A DNA stretch of 64,000 bases, taken from positions 744,001-808,000 of the forward strand of contig NZ_CP021731.1 of NCBI RefSeq assembly GCF_003628555.1, in the 5' to 3' direction. Made by a program: the position numbers and the translations under genes. The stretch is from Azoarcus sp. DN11 (GTDB lineage Bacteria; Pseudomonadota; Gammaproteobacteria; Burkholderiales; Rhodocyclaceae). Under the pieces are notes generated by a model, which saw only the letters and a list, made by a program, of their open reading frames with translations, was not told the DNA's origin and ran no database searches. Below are positions 19,041 to 30,223 of this stretch, one piece after another (position 1 is the stretch's first letter; each line of letters opens with the position of its first letter).

Positions 19041-20390
19041 TCAGTCCGTCGTCTGCCCGCCGGCAGCCATCGCGCGTGGCAGCGTGACGACCGCCTCCAG
19101 TCCGCCTTCCGGCCGGTTCGCGAGCCGCACCTCCCCGCCCTGTGCGCGCAACAGGTTGCGCGCGATGGCAAGGCCGAGGCCGGTGCCGCCGGTGTCGCGG
19201 CTGCGCGAGGACTCCACGCGGTAGAAGGGCTCGAAGACTTTCTCCAGTTCTTCCTGCGGCAATCCCGGGCCGTCGTCGGCGATGGCGATCTCGCAGGCGT
19301 CCGGCCGCGGCTGGAGCACGATGCGCACGCGCCGGCCGAACTTGTGCCCGTTCTCGATCAGGTTCCACAGCGCACGCCGCAGTCCGCCGAGCTGCCCGAG
19401 GCAGGGCGGGGCGCCATCGCCCGCGATGTCGACGTCCCAGCCCATGTCCTGGGCGTCGTCGCGTAAGGCCGCGACCAGGGCGTTGAGGTCTATCGTCTGC
19501 TTCGGCGCCGCGCCGTCCAGGCTGCGCGCGTAATCCAGCCCTTCCTTCGCGAGCGCCTGCATCGCATCGAGGTCGCTCTGGAACTTCGCGCGCAAGGCCT
19601 CGTCGTCGATGAGTTCCGCACGCAGGCGCAGGCGGGTGATCGGTGTCTGCAGGTCGTGCGAGATCGCCGCCAGGATGCGCGTGCGCTCGCTCACATGTTG
19701 CAGGATGCGCTCCTGCATGCGGTTGAAGGCGTGTGCCGCCTGCGCAGCTTCGGCGGGGCCGTTGATCTCCAGCGGCGCCCGGTTCGGGTCTTCGCCCAGC
19801 GCGTCGGCGGCCGCGGCGAGTCGCGTGATGGGGCGCGTCGCGATGCGCACGGCGAACCAGGTCAGCAGCGTCACGCCGACGAGCAGCGCCAGCAGCGAAG
19901 TCAGGAAGCTGCCGGGCGGGAACGGCGGCCGCATGCCGAACATCGGGCCGGGCATGCGGATGAGGAGCGGCGTCCCGTCGTCCAGGCTCAGGCTGACGAA
20001 GGCGTGCATGCGATGAGGATGCTCGTCGTCCTGCGTGTTGCGCGCGAGCACTTCGACACGATGCCCCGGGAGCGCGTCCCGCAATGCCGCCGCGAGCGGC
20101 GCCGAGGCCGTCGCCGCGGTCGCGTCGGGCGGTGGCGGTGCAAGGGCATAGCGCATGCGACGACGCCCGGCCGCATTGATCCAGTTCTCGCGCTCGTCGG
20201 CCGGCATGTGGTCCAGCACGTCGACGGCAGTCGCCACCTCGCGCACGACCCCCTCGAGCAGGACCTCGCGTGCGTAGCGGTCGCGCTCGCTGACGAACAG
20301 CGCGAAACTTACCGCGAGCACGACCACCATGCCGCCGAGCCAGATCAGCATCAGCCGTGCGAACAGCGTGCGGGCCCAGCCGAGCCTCAT
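19041..20390 (-). CDS. Two-component sensor histidine kinase (EnvZ/CpxA-like)
   Basis: A 449-aa inner-membrane kinase. TM1 is ~residues 12-35 and TM2 ~170-190, enclosing a ~135-aa periplasmic sensor loop. A HAMP domain begins at RIATRPITRLAAAADALG, the H-box is AAISHDLQTPITRLRLR, and the ATPase domain has LIENGHKFG (N-box), DDGPGLP and TGGTGLGLAIARNLL. The start (20390) overlaps the regulator stop in ATGA (20387-20390). The stimulus is unknown; the neighbouring Spy-like chaperone gene suggests envelope stress or metal. Confidence 0.92.
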   Translation of the reverse strand: MRLGWARTLFARLMLIWLGGMVVVLAVSFALFVSERDRYAREVLLEGVVREVATAVDVLDHMPADERENWINAAGRRRMRYALAPPPPDATAATASAPLAAALRDALPGHRVEVLARNTQDDEHPHRMHAFVSLSLDDGTPLLIRMPGPMFGMRPPFPPGSFLTSLLALLVGVTLLTWFAVRIATRPITRLAAAADALGEDPNRAPLEINGPAEAAQAAHAFNRMQERILQHVSERTRILAAISHDLQTPITRLRLRAELIDDEALRAKFQSDLDAMQALAKEGLDYARSLDGAAPKQTIDLNALVAALRDDAQDMGWDVDIAGDGAPPCLGQLGGLRRALWNLIENGHKFGRRVRIVLQPRPDACEIAIADDGPGLPQEELEKVFEPFYRVESSRSRDTGGTGLGLAIARNLLRAQGGEVRLANRPEGGLEAVVTLPRAMAAGGQTTD

Positions 20391-21148
20391 GGCTGCTCCG
20401 CGTCCGGCGTCACCGCGGATACGGCGCATGCAAGGACGTAGCCCTCGTTGCGCACGGTCTTGATGATTTCCGGCTCGCGCGCGTTGTCGCCCAGGCGCTG
20501 CCGCAACCGGCTCACCAGCAGGTCGATCGAACGGTCGAAGACATCCGCCTCGCGCCCCTGCGTCAGCTCCATCAACTGGTCGCGGTTGAGCACCCGCTGG
20601 GGATGCGCGAGGAAGACCGACAGCAGCCGGTACTCCGCGCCGGACAGCGGGACGACCGTGTCGTCGGTGCCGACGAGATGGCGTCCGACGGTATTCAGGC
20701 GCCAGTGCGCGAAACGCAGTTCGCTCGCGTGCTGCGCGGGGGCGGCCTCGAGGTTCGGCGGCAGGGCCCGCGCGCGGCGCAGGATCGCGCGGATGCGCGC
20801 AAGCAGCTCGCGCGGGACGAAAGGCTTCGGGAGATAGTCGTCCGCGCCCATCTCGAGCCCCAGGATGCGGTCCATGTCCTCGCCGCGCGCGGTCAGCATC
20901 AGCACCGGCGTATTCGCGTGCGGGCCGGCCGCGCGCAGGTTGCGGCACAGCGTCAGGCCATCCTCACCGGGCAGCATCAGGTCCAGCACGATCAGGTCGA
21001 CCCGATGGCGATCGAGGGCCGCCTTCATCTCGCGCCCGTCGGCGGCTGTCGTGCAGCGCAGCCCCTGCTTCTCCAGGTAGTCGGCCAGCAGCGTGCGGAT
21101 CTCGCGGTCGTCGTCGACGATGAGGATGTGGTCTGAGGCGTTCGTCAT
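20387..21148 (-). CDS. OmpR-family response regulator
   Basis: A 253-aa regulator from the ATG at 21148 (MTNASDHILIVDDDREIR); the ORF is open upstream but not conserved. The receiver domain has acidic DDD near residue 12, phospho-acceptor in LIVLDLMLPGEDG and Lys in DDYLPKPFVPREL. The C-terminal winged-helix DNA-binding domain includes LSGAEYRLLSVFLAHPQRVL and DRSIDLLVSRLRQRLGD. It is coupled to the downstream kinase by ATGA and divergent from the Spy-like gene, its likely target. Confidence 0.93.
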   Translation of the reverse strand: MTNASDHILIVDDDREIRTLLADYLEKQGLRCTTAADGREMKAALDRHRVDLIVLDLMLPGEDGLTLCRNLRAAGPHANTPVLMLTARGEDMDRILGLEMGADDYLPKPFVPRELLARIRAILRRARALPPNLEAAPAQHASELRFAHWRLNTVGRHLVGTDDTVVPLSGAEYRLLSVFLAHPQRVLNRDQLMELTQGREADVFDRSIDLLVSRLRQRLGDNAREPEIIKTVRNEGYVLACAVSAVTPDAEQP

Positions 21149-21356
21149 GATCTCGGCGTCGGTGCGACGGATTTGTGCGCGTGATCGAATCATACTGTCC
21201 GGCGGTGTGTGCTTTGTATCCCCGAGTATCGCCCGCACGCCGCGAAACACCACCATTCAAACCGGGCACGACCGGACAAACGGCGCATACATGGCGGTGC
21301 TCAAATGACTACGTCGCCCGGGCAGGGCGAATCCGACCATCACGTGGAGAACTGTC

Positions 21357-21917
21357 ATGAAAATCTGGATCAGGAACTCGCTTGCCGCCGCGTTTGCGGC
21401 GACCCTTGGACTCGGTGCGTCCGTGGCGACTGCGGCACCGTGGGGCGACTGCGGCGGTGCGGGAGGCGGCATGCAGCGCATGCACCGGATGGACCCCGCC
21501 GCGATGTCCGAGCACATGAACCAGCGCCTCGCCGCGCTGCAGACCGCGCTCGCGCTCAAGCCCGATCAGGCGTTGGCGTGGGAGCAGTTCAAGGGGGTGA
21601 TGCAGGAGAAAGGGCGCGCGATGTCCGAGCGCATGCAGGCGATGCGCACGCAGGAGCGTCCGAAAACTGCACTCGAACGCATGGAGCGCATGGAATCCTT
21701 CGCCAAGGAACGCCTGGCGTCGATGCAGGACGTGCACAAGGCTACCGAAGCCCTCTATGGCGGGCTCGATGCCACCCAGAAGAAGACTTTCGACGACCAA
21801 TTCCCGATGTTCGGCCCGCGCGGCATGGCGCGCGGTGGAAAAGCGGGCGGCCGGATGGGGTCGGGACGGATGGGGCCCGGACCGGGAATGGCACCGGGCG
21901 GAGCGGGTACGAACTGA
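21357..21917 (+). CDS. Spy/CpxP-like periplasmic LTXXQ protein
   Basis: A 186-aa protein with a clear Sec signal peptide (MKIWIRNSLAAAFAATLGLG, cleavage near ATAAPW). A Met/Arg-rich helical region follows with LTXXQ-family features (QRLAALQTALALKPDQALAW, GGLDATQKKTFDDQFPMF). The C-terminus is a Gly/Met/Arg-rich disordered tail. Spy/CpxP/ZraP relatives are periplasmic chaperones or metal-responsive accessory proteins; a Met-rich composition is often linked to copper. It is divergent from the two-component genes (208-bp spacer), suggesting regulation by them. Confidence 0.8.
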   Translation: MKIWIRNSLAAAFAATLGLGASVATAAPWGDCGGAGGGMQRMHRMDPAAMSEHMNQRLAALQTALALKPDQALAWEQFKGVMQEKGRAMSERMQAMRTQERPKTALERMERMESFAKERLASMQDVHKATEALYGGLDATQKKTFDDQFPMFGPRGMARGGKAGGRMGSGRMGPGPGMAPGGAGTN

Positions 21918-21935
21918 GCCAGTGCGAGCCCAATG

Positions 21936-21962
21936 AAAAAAGCCGCGCCTTGTGGGCGCGGC
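21936..21962 (-). terminator. Rho-independent terminator of aceA
   Basis: Stem GCCGCGCC/GGCGCGGC (21942-21962) with a short loop; on the minus strand it is followed by TTTTTT (complement of 21936-21941). It may act in both directions, since the Spy-like gene ends just before it. Confidence 0.8.
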
Positions 21963-22007
21963 TTCCCGCTGCGGCGGGTCAGATGTCGACCCGCTTAGCC
22001 CCTTTTA

Positions 22008-23321
22008 TCAGTGGAACTGCTCTTCTTCGGTCGAGCCGGTCAGCGCCTTGACCGAGGACGAACCGCCCTGGATCACGGTGGTCACGTCGTCGAAGTAGCC
22101 GGCGCCGACTTCCTGCTGGTGCGACACGAAGGTGTAGCCCTGCTCGCGAGCGGCGAATTCCGGTTGCTGGACCATCTCGACATAGTGCTTCATGCCTTCG
22201 CCGCGGGCATAGGCGTGCGCGAAGCGGAAGGTGTTGAACCAGTTGACGTGGATGCCAGCCAGCGTGATGAACTGGTACTTGTAGCCCAGTGCCGACAGTT
22301 CGTCCTGGAACTTGGCGATGGTCTTGTCGTCGAGGTTCTTCTTCCAGTTGAACGACGGCGAGCAGTTGTACGACAGCAGCTTGCCCGGGCAGGCTGCGAG
22401 CACGGCCTGCGCGAATTCGCGGGCGAAGCCGAGGTCCGGCGTGCCCGTTTCGCACCACACCAGGTCGGCGTACGGGGCGTAGGCGACGCCGCGGCTGATC
22501 GCCTGCTCGAGGCCGTTGCGGACGCGGTAGAAGCCTTCCTGCGTGCGCTCGCCGGTCAGGAAGGGCTTGTCGTTGGCGTCGTGGTCGGAGGTGATCAGGT
22601 TCGCGGCTTCCGCGTCGGTACGGGCCAGGATCAGCGTCGACACGCCCATCACGTCGGAGGCGAAGCGGGCCGAGATCAGCTTCTCGATCGCTTCCTGCGT
22701 CGGCACGAGCACTTTGCCGCCCATGTGGCCGCACTTCTTCACGGCCGCCAGCTGGTCTTCGAAGTGCACCCCGGCGGCGCCGGCGGTGATCATGTTCTTC
22801 ATCAGTTCGAAGGCGTTCAGCACGCCGCCGAAACCGGCTTCCGCGTCAGCGACGATCGGCAGGAAGTAGTCGATGAATTCCTTGTCGCCCGGATTGACGC
22901 CGCGCGACCACTGGATCTCGTCGGCGCGCTTGAAGGTGTTGTTGATGCGGCGAACCATCGTCGGCACCGAGTCGTAGGCGTACAGCGACTGGTCCGGGTA
23001 CATGGTCTCGGAGGTGTTGCCGTCGGCGGCGACCTGCCAGCCCGACAGATACACGGCCTCGAGGCCGGCCTTGGCCTGTTGCATCGCCTGACCGGCGGTG
23101 ATCGCGCCGAAGGCGTTCACATAGCCCTTCTTTGCGCCGCCATTGACCTTTTCCCACAGCTTCTCGGCGCCGCGCTTGGCCAGGGTGTGCTCGATCGGCA
23201 GGGAGCCGCGCAGGCGGACGACATCGGCAGCGGCGTAGCCGCGCTTGATGCCTTTCCAACGGGGATTTTCGGCCCAGTCTTTTTCGAGGGCGGCGATTTG
23301 CTGTTCGCGGGTCAGGGTCAT
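22008..23321 (-). CDS. aceA: Isocitrate lyase
   Basis: A 437-aa enzyme cleaving isocitrate to glyoxylate and succinate, the first step of the glyoxylate shunt. It has WQVAADGN and MYPDQSLY substrate segments, DAEAGFGG, and the catalytic signature [14 protein letters not shown]. Length matches E. coli AceA (434 aa). It is monocistronic here with its own terminator; malate synthase is about 27 kb away. Upstream, 155 bp before the ATG, lies the TCTTATATAAGA palindrome shared with the aceK/icd locus. Confidence 0.97.
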   Translation of the reverse strand: MTLTREQQIAALEKDWAENPRWKGIKRGYAAADVVRLRGSLPIEHTLAKRGAEKLWEKVNGGAKKGYVNAFGAITAGQAMQQAKAGLEAVYLSGWQVAADGNTSETMYPDQSLYAYDSVPTMVRRINNTFKRADEIQWSRGVNPGDKEFIDYFLPIVADAEAGFGGVLNAFELMKNMITAGAAGVHFEDQLAAVKKCGHMGGKVLVPTQEAIEKLISARFASDVMGVSTLILARTDAEAANLITSDHDANDKPFLTGERTQEGFYRVRNGLEQAISRGVAYAPYADLVWCETGTPDLGFAREFAQAVLAACPGKLLSYNCSPSFNWKKNLDDKTIAKFQDELSALGYKYQFITLAGIHVNWFNTFRFAHAYARGEGMKHYVEMVQQPEFAAREQGYTFVSHQQEVGAGYFDDVTTVIQGGSSSVKALTGSTEEEQFH

Positions 23322-23476
23322 GACGATTCCTTCTCGACTGATGGTTTACGTTCAGGTTTCAACTCGGCGGCTTGCCCGGTCCTTGTTCCGGCCGGATGGG
23401 CTCGTCGGTACGAGGTCCGCCGGAGCGTCCTCGTGTGGGAAAAAGTATAGGGATGATCTCGCTCTGCAGCAATAAG

Positions 23477-23488
23477 TCTTATATAAGA
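23477..23488. promoter_or_regulatory. Palindromic operator candidate upstream of aceA
   Basis: Perfect 12-bp palindrome TCTTATATAAGA within the 14-mer GTCTTATATAAGAT (23476-23489). The identical 14-mer occurs at 35472-35485 between aceK and icd. A partial repeat (ATATAAGA) follows at 23488-23495. Proposed binding site of a shared, unidentified regulator. Confidence 0.6.
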
Positions 23489-23726
23489 TATAAGAAATTA
23501 TTTGGTGCAAACAAATCAGCTACTTGCGCGCCGATTTTCGTATGGTGAGATCGTGATTGGCGTTGTGAAATGAAATGCTGCTGCGGCGCGGAAAAAACGC
23601 TCGCGGACAGAAGCACGAACCCGGCGTGTTCGGTGAGAACGGGGGCCGCCGCAAGGGGGCATCGGGGCGGGACGACAGGGGCTGGCAGACCCTGAACAGG
23701 AGATCGGCGAGCTGCCGGCGCGTAAA

Positions 23727-23752
23727 GGGGCCGCGGGCTGCGCCGCGACCCC
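23727..23752 (-). terminator. Possible weak terminator after rraA
   Basis: Imperfect stem GGGGCCGCGG/CCGCGACCCC; on the minus strand it is followed by TTTA. It begins 8 bp after the rraA stop. The T-tract is short, so confidence is modest. Confidence 0.4.
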
Positions 23753-23760
23753 GTGACGGG

Positions 23761-24240
23761 TCAGAGCAGGGCCGACTCCGAAACGACAACGCCATCCTCG
23801 TCCGCGTAAGCGAACTGTCCCGGCACAAAGGTGACGCCGCCGAAGGTTACCGGCAGGTCCTTGTCGCCGGCGCCCTTCTTGATGCTTTTTTGCGGATGCG
23901 TGCCGAGCGCGAACATGCCGAGGTCCATGCCGCCGATCGCCTTCGAGTCGCGGATGCAGCCATAGACGATCACGCCCGCCCAGCCGTTCTTCACGCCGAG
24001 CAGCGCGAGCTGATCACCCACCAGCGCGCAGCGCATCGAGGCGCCGCCGTCGATCACCAGCACGCGCCCCTTGCCGGGGCCTTCGAGCACCGTGCGCACC
24101 AGCGAGTTGTCCTCGAACACCTTCAGCGTCGCGATCTCGCCGCCGAAGGACGGGCGGCCGCCGTAGCTGCGGAACATCGGGCTGACGACGCGGAGTTTGC
24201 CCTCGTGGGCGTCGCAAAGGTCGGCGGTCTGGATTTCCAT
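23761..24240 (-). CDS. rraA: RraA-family protein
   Basis: A 159-aa RraA-like protein from the ATG at 24240 (AAGGA upstream). It has TADLCDAHEGKLRVVSPMFR, RVLVIDGGASMRCALVGDQL, GWAGVIVYGCIRDSKAIG and the closing FGGVTFVPGQF. The family includes inhibitors of RNase E (E. coli RraA) and 4-hydroxy-4-methyl-2-oxoglutarate/oxaloacetate aldolases with the G-x20-R-D metal motif; GCIRD here is compatible with both. Which activity applies cannot be told from sequence. Confidence 0.88.
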   Translation of the reverse strand: MEIQTADLCDAHEGKLRVVSPMFRSYGGRPSFGGEIATLKVFEDNSLVRTVLEGPGKGRVLVIDGGASMRCALVGDQLALLGVKNGWAGVIVYGCIRDSKAIGGMDLGMFALGTHPQKSIKKGAGDKDLPVTFGGVTFVPGQFAYADEDGVVVSESALL

Positions 24241-24338
24241 GTTTGTGATTCCTTGTGTGAGTGGATTGTCCGAGCGGGCAGGGCGATGACACGCGCCATT
24301 ACGCGTTGCGGGATGGACGATAAACCACGGCAGCACAC

Positions 24339-24367
24339 AAAAAAAGGGCGACCTCCAGGCCGCCCTT
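24339..24367 (-). terminator. Rho-independent terminator of clpA
   Basis: Stem AAGGGCG/CGCCCTT (24344-24367) with an internal CCTCCAGG loop palindrome, followed on the minus strand by a run of Ts (complement of 24339-24345). It starts 21 bp after the clpA stop. Confidence 0.85.
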
Positions 24368-24387
24368 TCCGATCGCGTTGCGGTGTT

Positions 24388-26664
<2,277 letters not shown>

Positions 26665-26666
26665 TC

Positions 26667-26975
26667 TCAGTTTTCCTCCATCACGCATGCCAGCGGATGC
26701 TGGTGCTGACGGGCGAAGGATACGACCTGTTCCACCTTGGTCGCTGCGACGTCCTTCGCGAAGACCCCGCAGACCCCCATGCCCTCTCTGTGGACTTGGA
26801 GCATGACCCGTGTAGCCCGTTCGCGGTCCATGCCAAAAAATTTCTGCAAAACGACGACGACGAAATCCATGGGCGTGAAGTCGTCATTAAGCAATAGCAC
26901 CTTGTAAAGTGGCGGGGGCTTGGTGCGAGAGCGCTCCGCCTCGAGTGTAAACTCGCCCTGCTTTTGAGTGGCCAT
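26667..26975 (-). CDS. clpS: ATP-dependent Clp protease adaptor ClpS
   Basis: A 102-aa N-end-rule adaptor delivering substrates to ClpA. The core is [20 protein letters not shown], followed by [15 protein letters not shown] and CVMEEN at the end. The LNDDFTPM stretch and the downstream His/Met residues form the N-degron pocket in the family. It is directly upstream of clpA. Confidence 0.96.
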   Translation of the reverse strand: MATQKQGEFTLEAERSRTKPPPLYKVLLLNDDFTPMDFVVVVLQKFFGMDRERATRVMLQVHREGMGVCGVFAKDVAATKVEQVVSFARQHQHPLACVMEEN

Positions 26976-27384
26976 AACCCATTCTAATCAAGTGCAAGCA
27001 GAGTGCAACAGACCCCCGGTTGCGAGGACTGGGCGCCTTTCGGGACGGGCGTGCGCAAATGCAACGCGTGCTATGTTGCGCTGCAACCGAAAAACGATCG
27101 GCTGGCTGTATGCCGGATTGGTTGCCGGGGACGGCAAGCAGCTGTTTTCAACGGCCTTGTGCTTGCCGCGATGCAGCAATCATGCGGGCAATAAAATGTT
27201 GACGCTGTGCTGACAAATGCGTAAAAGCAGACGGGTGCGGCATGCGAAGTTCAATGCACTGGTTCTGTAATCCTGGCTCTTGTGGGCACTGGCTTGGCAG
27301 TACTGGTAACACCTCACTGAGCATTGGTGCACTGAGGGGGGAGACCCCGCATCGTTCTAAGCAATCTTGAAGGATTAAGGCAAC
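26976..27384 (+). promoter_or_regulatory. cspA-type promoter and long 5' leader
   Basis: 409 bp between divergent clpS and the cold-shock gene with no credible ORF. A candidate promoter is TTGACG (27199-27204), 17-bp spacer, TAAAAG (27222-27227), which would give a leader of roughly 150 nt, typical of cold-shock mRNAs. A small GGGG-AGA-CCCC hairpin lies near 27340. The SD is AAGGATTAAGG before the ATG. Confidence 0.45.
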
Positions 27385-27588
27385 ATGGCAACTGGTACCG
27401 TTAAGTGGTTCAACGACTCCAAGGGCTTCGGCTTCATTACTCCGGACGACGGTAGCGAAGATCTGTTCGCTCACTTCTCCGCGATCAACATGGCCGGGTT
27501 CAAAACCCTGAAGGAGGGCGAAAAGGTCTCCTTCGAAGTCACGCAGGGTCCGAAGGGTAAGCAGGCCTCTAACATCCAGAAGGCCTGA
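27385..27588 (+). CDS. cspA: Cold-shock protein, CspA family
   Basis: A 67-aa single cold-shock domain with both RNA-binding motifs: KGFGFIT (RNP1) and DLFAHFS (RNP2, classically VFVHF). It begins [16 protein letters not shown], the usual CSD N-terminus, and ends QASNIQKA. It acts as an RNA chaperone. Cold inducibility is not shown by sequence; the long leader is consistent with it. Two strong hairpins follow. Confidence 0.95.
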   Translation: MATGTVKWFNDSKGFGFITPDDGSEDLFAHFSAINMAGFKTLKEGEKVSFEVTQGPKGKQASNIQKA

Positions 27589-27600
27589 TGTCCCTTTAAT

Positions 27601-27640
27601 CCGGAAGGCCGTACGCTAACGCGGAGGCCTTCCGGAAAAA
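27601..27640 (+). terminator. First terminator after cspA
   Basis: Perfect 10-bp inverted repeat CCGGAAGGCC/GGCCTTCCGG (27601-27610, 27626-27635) with a 15-nt loop, followed by AAAAA on the plus strand. It lacks a plus-strand T-run; it may protect the 3' end or pair with the next hairpin. Confidence 0.55.
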
Positions 27641-27680
27641 CAAGAGGCCGCCGGAGTGATCCGGCGGCCTCTTGTTTTGT
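27636..27680. terminator. Bidirectional terminator between cspA and rpmG
   Basis: 14-bp perfect stem CAAGAGGCCGCCGG/CCGGCGGCCTCTTG (27641-27654, 27661-27674) with a 6-nt loop. TTTT follows on the plus strand and TTTTT on the minus strand, so it can terminate both convergent genes. Confidence 0.85.
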
Positions 27681-27719
27681 GCGCTGCGTCCCTGGAGCAG
27701 GCCGCAGCCTGCAGGGGGC

Positions 27720-27887
27720 TTACTTGAGCTTCACTTCCTTGTACAGGACGTGCTTGCGTGCGACGGGATCGTACTTGTTGAACTCAAGCTTGTTCGGGGT
27801 GGTGCGCTTGTTCTTCGAGGTCGTGTAGAAGTGACCGGTACCTGCGGTCGACTCCAGTTTGATTTTTTCGCGGCCGCCTTTAGCCAT
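27720..27887 (-). CDS. rpmG: 50S ribosomal protein L33
   Basis: A 55-aa protein, same length as E. coli L33. I translated it directly: it begins [20 protein letters not shown] and ends [12 protein letters not shown]. It is a zinc-independent type (no CxxC pairs). It follows rpmB by 56 bp on the same strand, the conserved rpmB-rpmG operon. Confidence 0.96.
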   Translation of the reverse strand: MAKGGREKIKLESTAGTGHFYTTSKNKRTTPNKLEFNKYDPVARKHVLYKEVKLK

Positions 27888-27943
27888 TTGAATCTCCGTT
27901 CAGTTGCTTGCGCGTGTGTGGCGCAGTGCTTGGATCAGCCGTC

Positions 27944-28180
27944 TCAGATCTTCTCGCCGCGGGCACGCAGCTCGGAAACGACGACGTCGATGCCCTTCTT
28001 GTCGATGGTGCGCAGGGCAGCATTGGACACGCGCAGGCGGATCCAGCGGTTTTCGGATTCGCTCCAGAACCGGCGATTCTGCAGGTTCGGGAGGAAACGA
28101 CGCTTGGTCTTGTTGTTGGCGTGGGAAACGTTGTTCCCCACCATCGGTGCTTTACCGGTCACTTGGCAGACGCGAGCCAT
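27944..28180 (-). CDS. rpmB: 50S ribosomal protein L28
   Basis: A 78-aa protein with the L28 signature [20 protein letters not shown] at the N-terminus, then [15 protein letters not shown] and [16 protein letters not shown]. coli L28 is also 78 aa. It lies downstream of radC and upstream of rpmG, as in E. coli. Confidence 0.97.
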   Translation of the reverse strand: MARVCQVTGKAPMVGNNVSHANNKTKRRFLPNLQNRRFWSESENRWIRLRVSNAALRTIDKKGIDVVVSELRARGEKI

Positions 28181-28294
28181 ATGTTGCTCCAGGGAATTCG
28201 GATTGCGGAAAACCTCGGATGTTATCCGATAACGTTCGTCGAGAGCAAGTGCGGATTGCGATGCGCCTGCCGGGATGCGCGTACGGTGCCGCCA

Positions 28295-28972
28295 TCAGAG
28301 CAGGCCGCGCTCGGCGAAGGACAGCGGGCGCGCATGGGCGGTGACGACGAAGTGATCGAGGACGCGGACATCGACCAGGTCGAGGGCCTGCTTGAGGCTG
28401 CGCGTGAGCAGTTCGTCCGCGTTGCTCGGTTCGCTCGCGCCGGAGGGGTGATTGTGCGCGAGGATGACGGCCGCGGCATTGTGCGTCAATGCGAGCTTGA
28501 CGACCTCGCGCGGATAGACGCTGGTCGCGGTGAGCGTGCCGCGGAAGAGTTCGACGGCCTCGATAAGGCGGTTGCGCGCGTCGAGCAGCAGCACGCAGAA
28601 GACCTCGTGCGGCAGGCTGCCGATGCGTAGCCGCAGCCAGTCGCGCACGGCAGTGGGGGAGTCGAACACGTCGCGCGCGGCCATCTCTTCGCTCAGTGCG
28701 CGCCTTGCCAGTTCCATGACCGCCTGCAGTTGGGCATACTTCGCGAGCCCCATTCCCGGTATCGCGGCGAATTCGTCTGCGGGGGCGGCACACAGGCGGG
28801 TGAGGGATCCGAAGCGGCCGATGAGGTCGCGCGCGAGGTCGACGGCGCTTTTGCCGCGGATGCCGACACGCAGGAACAATGCGAGGAGTTCGGCGTCGGA
28901 GAGGGCGTTGGCGCCTCGTCCGAGGAGCTTCTCGCGCGGCCGTTCGTCCGCAGGCCAGTCGGTGATTGCCAT
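28295..28972 (-). CDS. radC: RadC/MPN-JAMM domain protein
   Basis: A 225-aa protein from the ATG at 28972 ([17 protein letters not shown]). The N-terminal helix-hairpin-helix-like UPF0758 segment ([17 protein letters not shown], then [15 protein letters not shown]) precedes a JAMM metallo-isopeptidase-like domain with AHNHPSG and the following SNAD completing the HxH-x-D motif. Despite the name, a direct DNA-repair role is disputed. The radC-rpmB-rpmG order opposite coaBC-dut matches E. coli. Confidence 0.93.
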   Translation of the reverse strand: MAITDWPADERPREKLLGRGANALSDAELLALFLRVGIRGKSAVDLARDLIGRFGSLTRLCAAPADEFAAIPGMGLAKYAQLQAVMELARRALSEEMAARDVFDSPTAVRDWLRLRIGSLPHEVFCVLLLDARNRLIEAVELFRGTLTATSVYPREVVKLALTHNAAAVILAHNHPSGASEPSNADELLTRSLKQALDLVDVRVLDHFVVTAHARPLSFAERGLL

Positions 28973-29018
28973 GTCGGGTGTGTGTTGTGGATGATTCAAT
29001 AATTGTAAGGCATATGTC

Positions 29019-30215
29019 ATGTGCGAATTGAAGGGCCGCAAGCTGGTGCTCGGCGTGACGGGGGGCGTTGCTGCATACAAGGCCGCGGAGTTGGTGCGGC
29101 TGCTCGGCAAGGTGGGCGCGGATGTGCACGTCGTGCTGACCGAGGGGGGCGCGCGTTTCGTCACGCCGGTCACGTATCAGGCGCTGTCGGGCAATCCGGT
29201 GTGGTCGGACCTGTGGGACGCGCGCATGGACAACAATATGGCACACATTGACCTCACGCGTGGCGCCGATGCGGTGCTGATCGCGCCGGCGACCGCCGAC
29301 GTGGTCGCGAAGCTGGCACAGGGGCGGGCGGACGATCTGCTGACGACGCTGTGCCTGGCGCGCGAGTGCCCGCTGCTCGTCGCTCCGGCGATGAACCGCC
29401 AGATGTGGGAGCATCCGGCGACGCAGCGCAACATGGCGCAGTTGGCCGCCGACGGTGCCACCGTGCTCGGCCCGGCCGCGGGTGACCAGGCCTGCGGCGA
29501 GGTCGGCATGGGACGCATGCTGGAGCCGGAGGAGCTGCTGGAGCACGTGATCGCGTTCTTCCGGCCGAAGTTGCTGGCGGGGCGCAAGGTCGTGCTCACG
29601 GCCGGTCCGACCTTCGAGGCGATCGATCCGGTGCGCGGGATCACGAACACCAGTTCGGGCAAGATGGGTTACGCACTGGCGCAGGCCTGCGTGCGGGCCG
29701 GCGCGGAAGTCGTGCTCGTGAGCGGGCCGACGGGGCTGCCGGTGCCCGTGGGGACGCAGCGGGTGGACGTGCGCAGCGCGTTGCAGATGCGCGACGCGGT
29801 GATGGCTGCGCTGCCCGGTGCGGATGTGTTCATCGGCGTGGCGGCCGTCGCCGACTATCGGCCGGTCGAGGCCGCCGAGCACAAGGTCAAGAAATCATCG
29901 GCGGAGATGAGCCTGCGGCTCACGCCGAACCCCGACATCCTGGCCGAGGTCGCGGCGCGCGAGGATGCGCCGTTCTGCGTCGGCTTCGCGGCGGAAAGCC
30001 GCGACCTGGACGCCTATGCGGAGGGCAAGCGGCGCGCGAAACGCCTGCCCATGCTGGTCGGCAACCTGGTGCAGGACGGGCTCGGGAGCGATGACAACCA
30101 GGTGATCCTGTATGACGACGCGGGGCGGCACCCGCTGGAACATGCGCCCAAGACCGAGGTGGCGCGGAAGATTGTCGAACATCTGGCCGGTTTGCTGAAA
30201 ACGGCTGCCAACTGA
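29019..30215 (+). CDS. coaBC: Phosphopantothenoylcysteine decarboxylase / phosphopantothenate-cysteine ligase
   Basis: A 398-aa bifunctional CoA-synthesis enzyme (Dfp). The N-terminal FMN-dependent decarboxylase (CoaC, ~1-190) has [17 protein letters not shown] and [16 protein letters not shown]. The C-terminal ligase (CoaB) begins near [19 protein letters not shown] with [13 protein letters not shown] and contains VAAVADYRP plus the KIKK-type loop KVKK. It heads coaBC-dut-nudix and is divergent from radC with a 46-bp spacer. Confidence 0.96.
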   Translation: MCELKGRKLVLGVTGGVAAYKAAELVRLLGKVGADVHVVLTEGGARFVTPVTYQALSGNPVWSDLWDARMDNNMAHIDLTRGADAVLIAPATADVVAKLAQGRADDLLTTLCLARECPLLVAPAMNRQMWEHPATQRNMAQLAADGATVLGPAAGDQACGEVGMGRMLEPEELLEHVIAFFRPKLLAGRKVVLTAGPTFEAIDPVRGITNTSSGKMGYALAQACVRAGAEVVLVSGPTGLPVPVGTQRVDVRSALQMRDAVMAALPGADVFIGVAAVADYRPVEAAEHKVKKSSAEMSLRLTPNPDILAEVAAREDAPFCVGFAAESRDLDAYAEGKRRAKRLPMLVGNLVQDGLGSDDNQVILYDDAGRHPLEHAPKTEVARKIVEHLAGLLKTAAN

Positions 30216-30223
30216 GGGCGAAC

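Larger units (their letters stand above)
23322..23760. other. aceA-rraA intergenic region
   Basis: A 439-bp region without a convincing gene. Its aceA-proximal half is AT-richer and holds the palindrome at 23477-23488 and the ATTTG-N7-CAAAT repeat at 23500-23516. The rraA-proximal part (23520-23760) is GC-rich; the short ORFs there have low-complexity Arg/Pro/Ser translations and no recognisable domain. Confidence 0.6.

Noticed and set aside
23520..23828. 102-aa minus-strand ORF between aceA and rraA
   Set aside because: Arg/Ser/Pro-rich, overlaps the rraA 3' end, no start signal and no conserved pattern.
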